From an uncultured Fibrobacter sp. (lineage in GTDB: Bacteria; Fibrobacterota; Fibrobacteria; Fibrobacterales; Fibrobacteraceae): a DNA stretch of 64,000 nt. This document shows, piece after piece, positions 62,331 through 64,000 of the stretch. The notes beneath the pieces were generated by a model. The model saw only the letters and a program-made list of their open reading frames with translations, was not told where the DNA came from and ran no database searches. The number at the start of each line of letters is the position of its first letter. Position 1 is the stretch's first letter. The position numbers and the translations under genes were made by a program. Location of the stretch: the NCBI GenBank assembly GCA_946413655.1, contig CAMKLO010000003.1:45024-109023 (forward strand), written 5' to 3'.

Positions 62331-64000
62331 TTAGTCTAATCGTAGTTTGAACGATTTAAGCAACCGCCCACCCGATTCCAGCGTTCCGACTACAAACGAT
62401 TTTCCACGAACATCATTCAGTCGAATTTCGCAAGAGCTACCATCAAAAGTCTTTTTCAGAAGTAGCGTTCCGTTGACATCGAACAAATGAATTGTCTTGC
62501 TTCCTTCAAAATTCGCATTCACAGTCAGCACGCCATCATTTACAGAGAGACGAAGTGACGAGGTGACATAAGTCCTTATAGACACCAAATTCGACGATGA
62601 CGAACTTTCCGTCGTAACATCAGAGGCCGAGGAACTAGATACCACCGGGACAACCGACGAACTGGAAGGAGCTACAGAAGACGAGGGAGGTGCAGCAGAA
62701 CTGCTAGACGGTGGCCGAACCGACGAAGAACTTACGACAATCGAGAAACTGGACGAAGACTTCGGCACGCTAGACGAAGAAACGGCCTTGCTCGAAGAAG
62801 ACGCCACGCTAGAAGAAGATTTGCCCGCATCCGGAGAAACACGCTTGCCACGAGTCTTGAAATTCACCACGCTATCGGCAATCGCGATGTCGTAAATTTC
62901 GAGGCCGAGGCTGTCGCCAGACCACGTTACAAACCCGTTAAAGCTATTGACACGACTCGTCGGGAACGCATCACCTTTGGCGGAAGGAAGATCTGGCTTA
63001 CCGTCTGCTTCAACCAAATCGACACGCATCGGATCAGACACGTTAACGGCATTGTTCATCCACGCATACCTATCGTAATTGATATGCCAAACCAGCAAAC
63101 CCTTGCCCGGAAGCCCAATGTCAAAGTTTTTCTGCACGCGGAATTCAACAAAGTAGTATTCATTATCGTTCTTGCTCGTCAACACGAGCCCGTCATTTTC
63201 CAGAACGGAATTAAGAACAAACGTCGTATCCGAAATTTCGAGACGGCGTGGTTCCAGCCAGCCCAGGCTATAGCGTTCAAAAGCGTTCAAATTTGCGGGC
63301 GAGCACGATGTCGTAAAGGACCTGTTTTGCGGGCAGTTGTACGAACCGGCATCCATCAAATCCCACGGACCTGGCGTATAGCGGGTCTTCACATGTGTGT
63401 CATTGACGTTCACATCATAATGGTCCTGGAGCCCAAGCACATGGCAGAACTCATGGCAGAAGGTGCCTATGCCGTTCAACGCAGTCGTGTTCCTATTAAT
63501 CATGTATGATTGCCCGTCAATTTCAGGGGAACAGGCGTAACGGTTCATGGTATAACCAGAAGTAAGGCGTTTTCTCACATTGTACGAATGCGGCCAAATT
63601 GCGCTCTGCACATCCGTATCCGCGGAACCGACTCCGGCATATATCATATAAACAAAGTCTACAACCTTGTCACCATCGCTATCATAAGGGGAAAAATCTA
63701 CATCTTCGGCAACGAGTTGATCCATAGCCTCGCTAATGGCATTTACCGCTCCTGCCGCCAAATTTATCGAATCGACCAGGGCTCCATACGAATCACGTTT
63801 TCCTTTTAGCGTTATCGGCCCCGTGACATCAAATGTGGGTCTATACTTGCCCATCGAATTTTCGATGAAGAAATCCCTGACACTCCCGCTCATGTAATAA
63901 TCGGAATAGCCCTCTTTATTGAGGTAATCCTTATATTCTTCATGGGCATTGTCGCGTTTGAACTTCACGTCGCTAAACTGGACAAGAACAACAAGACCAC
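62331..64000 (-). CDS. M6-family (immune inhibitor A-like) metalloprotease, partial, with sorting-like C-terminus
   Basis: The frame is open to the right edge; the visible 556 residues begin within the N-terminal part of the peptidase domain (VVLVQFSDVKF). The zinc site HEFCHVLGLQD is characteristic of M6 proteases. After the catalytic domain comes a poly-Ser linker of about 75 residues and a roughly 80-residue C-terminal domain (LRLSVNDGVLTVNANFEG, then IHLFDVNGTLLLKK, ending RLLKSFKLRLD), which resembles type IX secretion sorting domains. So it is probably secreted and surface-attached. The signal peptide lies outside the window. Confidence 0.88.
   Translation of the reverse strand, partial: GLVVLVQFSDVKFKRDNAHEEYKDYLNKEGYSDYYMSGSVRDFFIENSMGKYRPTFDVTGPITLKGKRDSYGALVDSINLAAGAVNAISEAMDQLVAEDVDFSPYDSDGDKVVDFVYMIYAGVGSADTDVQSAIWPHSYNVRKRLTSGYTMNRYACSPEIDGQSYMINRNTTALNGIGTFCHEFCHVLGLQDHYDVNVNDTHVKTRYTPGPWDLMDAGSYNCPQNRSFTTSCSPANLNAFERYSLGWLEPRRLEISDTTFVLNSVLENDGLVLTSKNDNEYYFVEFRVQKNFDIGLPGKGLLVWHINYDRYAWMNNAVNVSDPMRVDLVEADGKPDLPSAKGDAFPTSRVNSFNGFVTWSGDSLGLEIYDIAIADSVVNFKTRGKRVSPDAGKSSSSVASSSSKAVSSSSVPKSSSSFSIVVSSSSVRPPSSSSAAPPSSSVAPSSSSVVPVVSSSSASDVTTESSSSSNLVSIRTYVTSSLRLSVNDGVLTVNANFEGSKTIHLFDVNGTLLLKKTFDGSSCEIRLNDVRGKSFVVGTLESGGRLLKSFKLRLD

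Overview
The window looks like chromosomal DNA of a Gram-negative, Fibrobacter-like bacterium (Fibrobacterota). This is inferred from the mix of lipid A and outer-membrane genes, several lipoproteins with a poly-Ser linker after the lipobox, a secreted M6-type protease with a long poly-Ser linker and a C-terminal sorting-like domain, and a GH57/DUF4912 pair. No 16S rRNA or tRNA gene is present to confirm it. Housekeeping genes (valS, purF, thrC, mutL, lpxB, dnaE) are fairly GC-rich. Two blocks (about 3.0-10 kb and 28.8-35.2 kb) are clearly AT-rich and look acquired or fast-evolving.

Region 1 (1-14.1 kb) is a defence-type island built on a type I restriction-modification locus. On the minus strand it reads hsdM, an AAA/DUF4143 ATPase, hsdS, and at the far left the start of hsdR, which leaves the window. 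About 8 kb of AT-rich cargo lies between hsdS and hsdR. The cargo holds a tight three-gene operon (SMEK-like putative nuclease-fold protein, 3-TM membrane protein, caspase-like protease), then an XRE regulator with a perfect dyad operator, a 111-aa unknown protein overlapping an HD phosphohydrolase, and a divergent stand-alone AAA ATPase. The protease/membrane/SMEK operon is the best candidate for an undescribed immune system.

Region 2 (14.3-17.3 kb) holds an orphan HicB-type antitoxin, a second AAA/DUF4143 ATPase, a decayed DinJ/YafQ toxin-antitoxin locus beneath a 16-bp perfect inverted repeat, and a nitroreductase.

Region 3 (17.6-27.2 kb) carries valS, three paralogous lipoproteins made of one or two copies of a roughly 200-residue binding-like domain (the middle one broken by a stop codon), and purF. 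The intergenic DNA here has an 85-bp repeat that carries a copy of the ValS C-terminal tail, and a 221-bp perfect duplication whose end falls inside a terminator hairpin.

Region 4 (27.7-35.2 kb) has a PD-(D/E)XK transposase-like (Rpn family) gene and five tandem paralogues of an unrecognised exported family sharing one C-terminal tail. A vestigial copy of that tail lies upstream of the rpn gene. Region 5 (35.3-40.6 kb) is a surface-polysaccharide cluster: four glycosyltransferases and a flippase.

Region 6 (40.7-64 kb) is mainly core: a small conserved unknown, a UbiD-family decarboxylase, a HEFYH metalloprotease-like exported protein, GH57 branching-enzyme-like and DUF4912 genes, an outer-membrane beta-barrel/lipoprotein pair, thrC, a conserved unknown, mutL (with its endonuclease motifs lost), lpxB, dnaE, an M16 peptidase, and an M6 metalloprotease running off the right edge. 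Small hairpin repeats are scattered between genes. The stem of one family shows compensatory base changes around a constant TCAAG loop.
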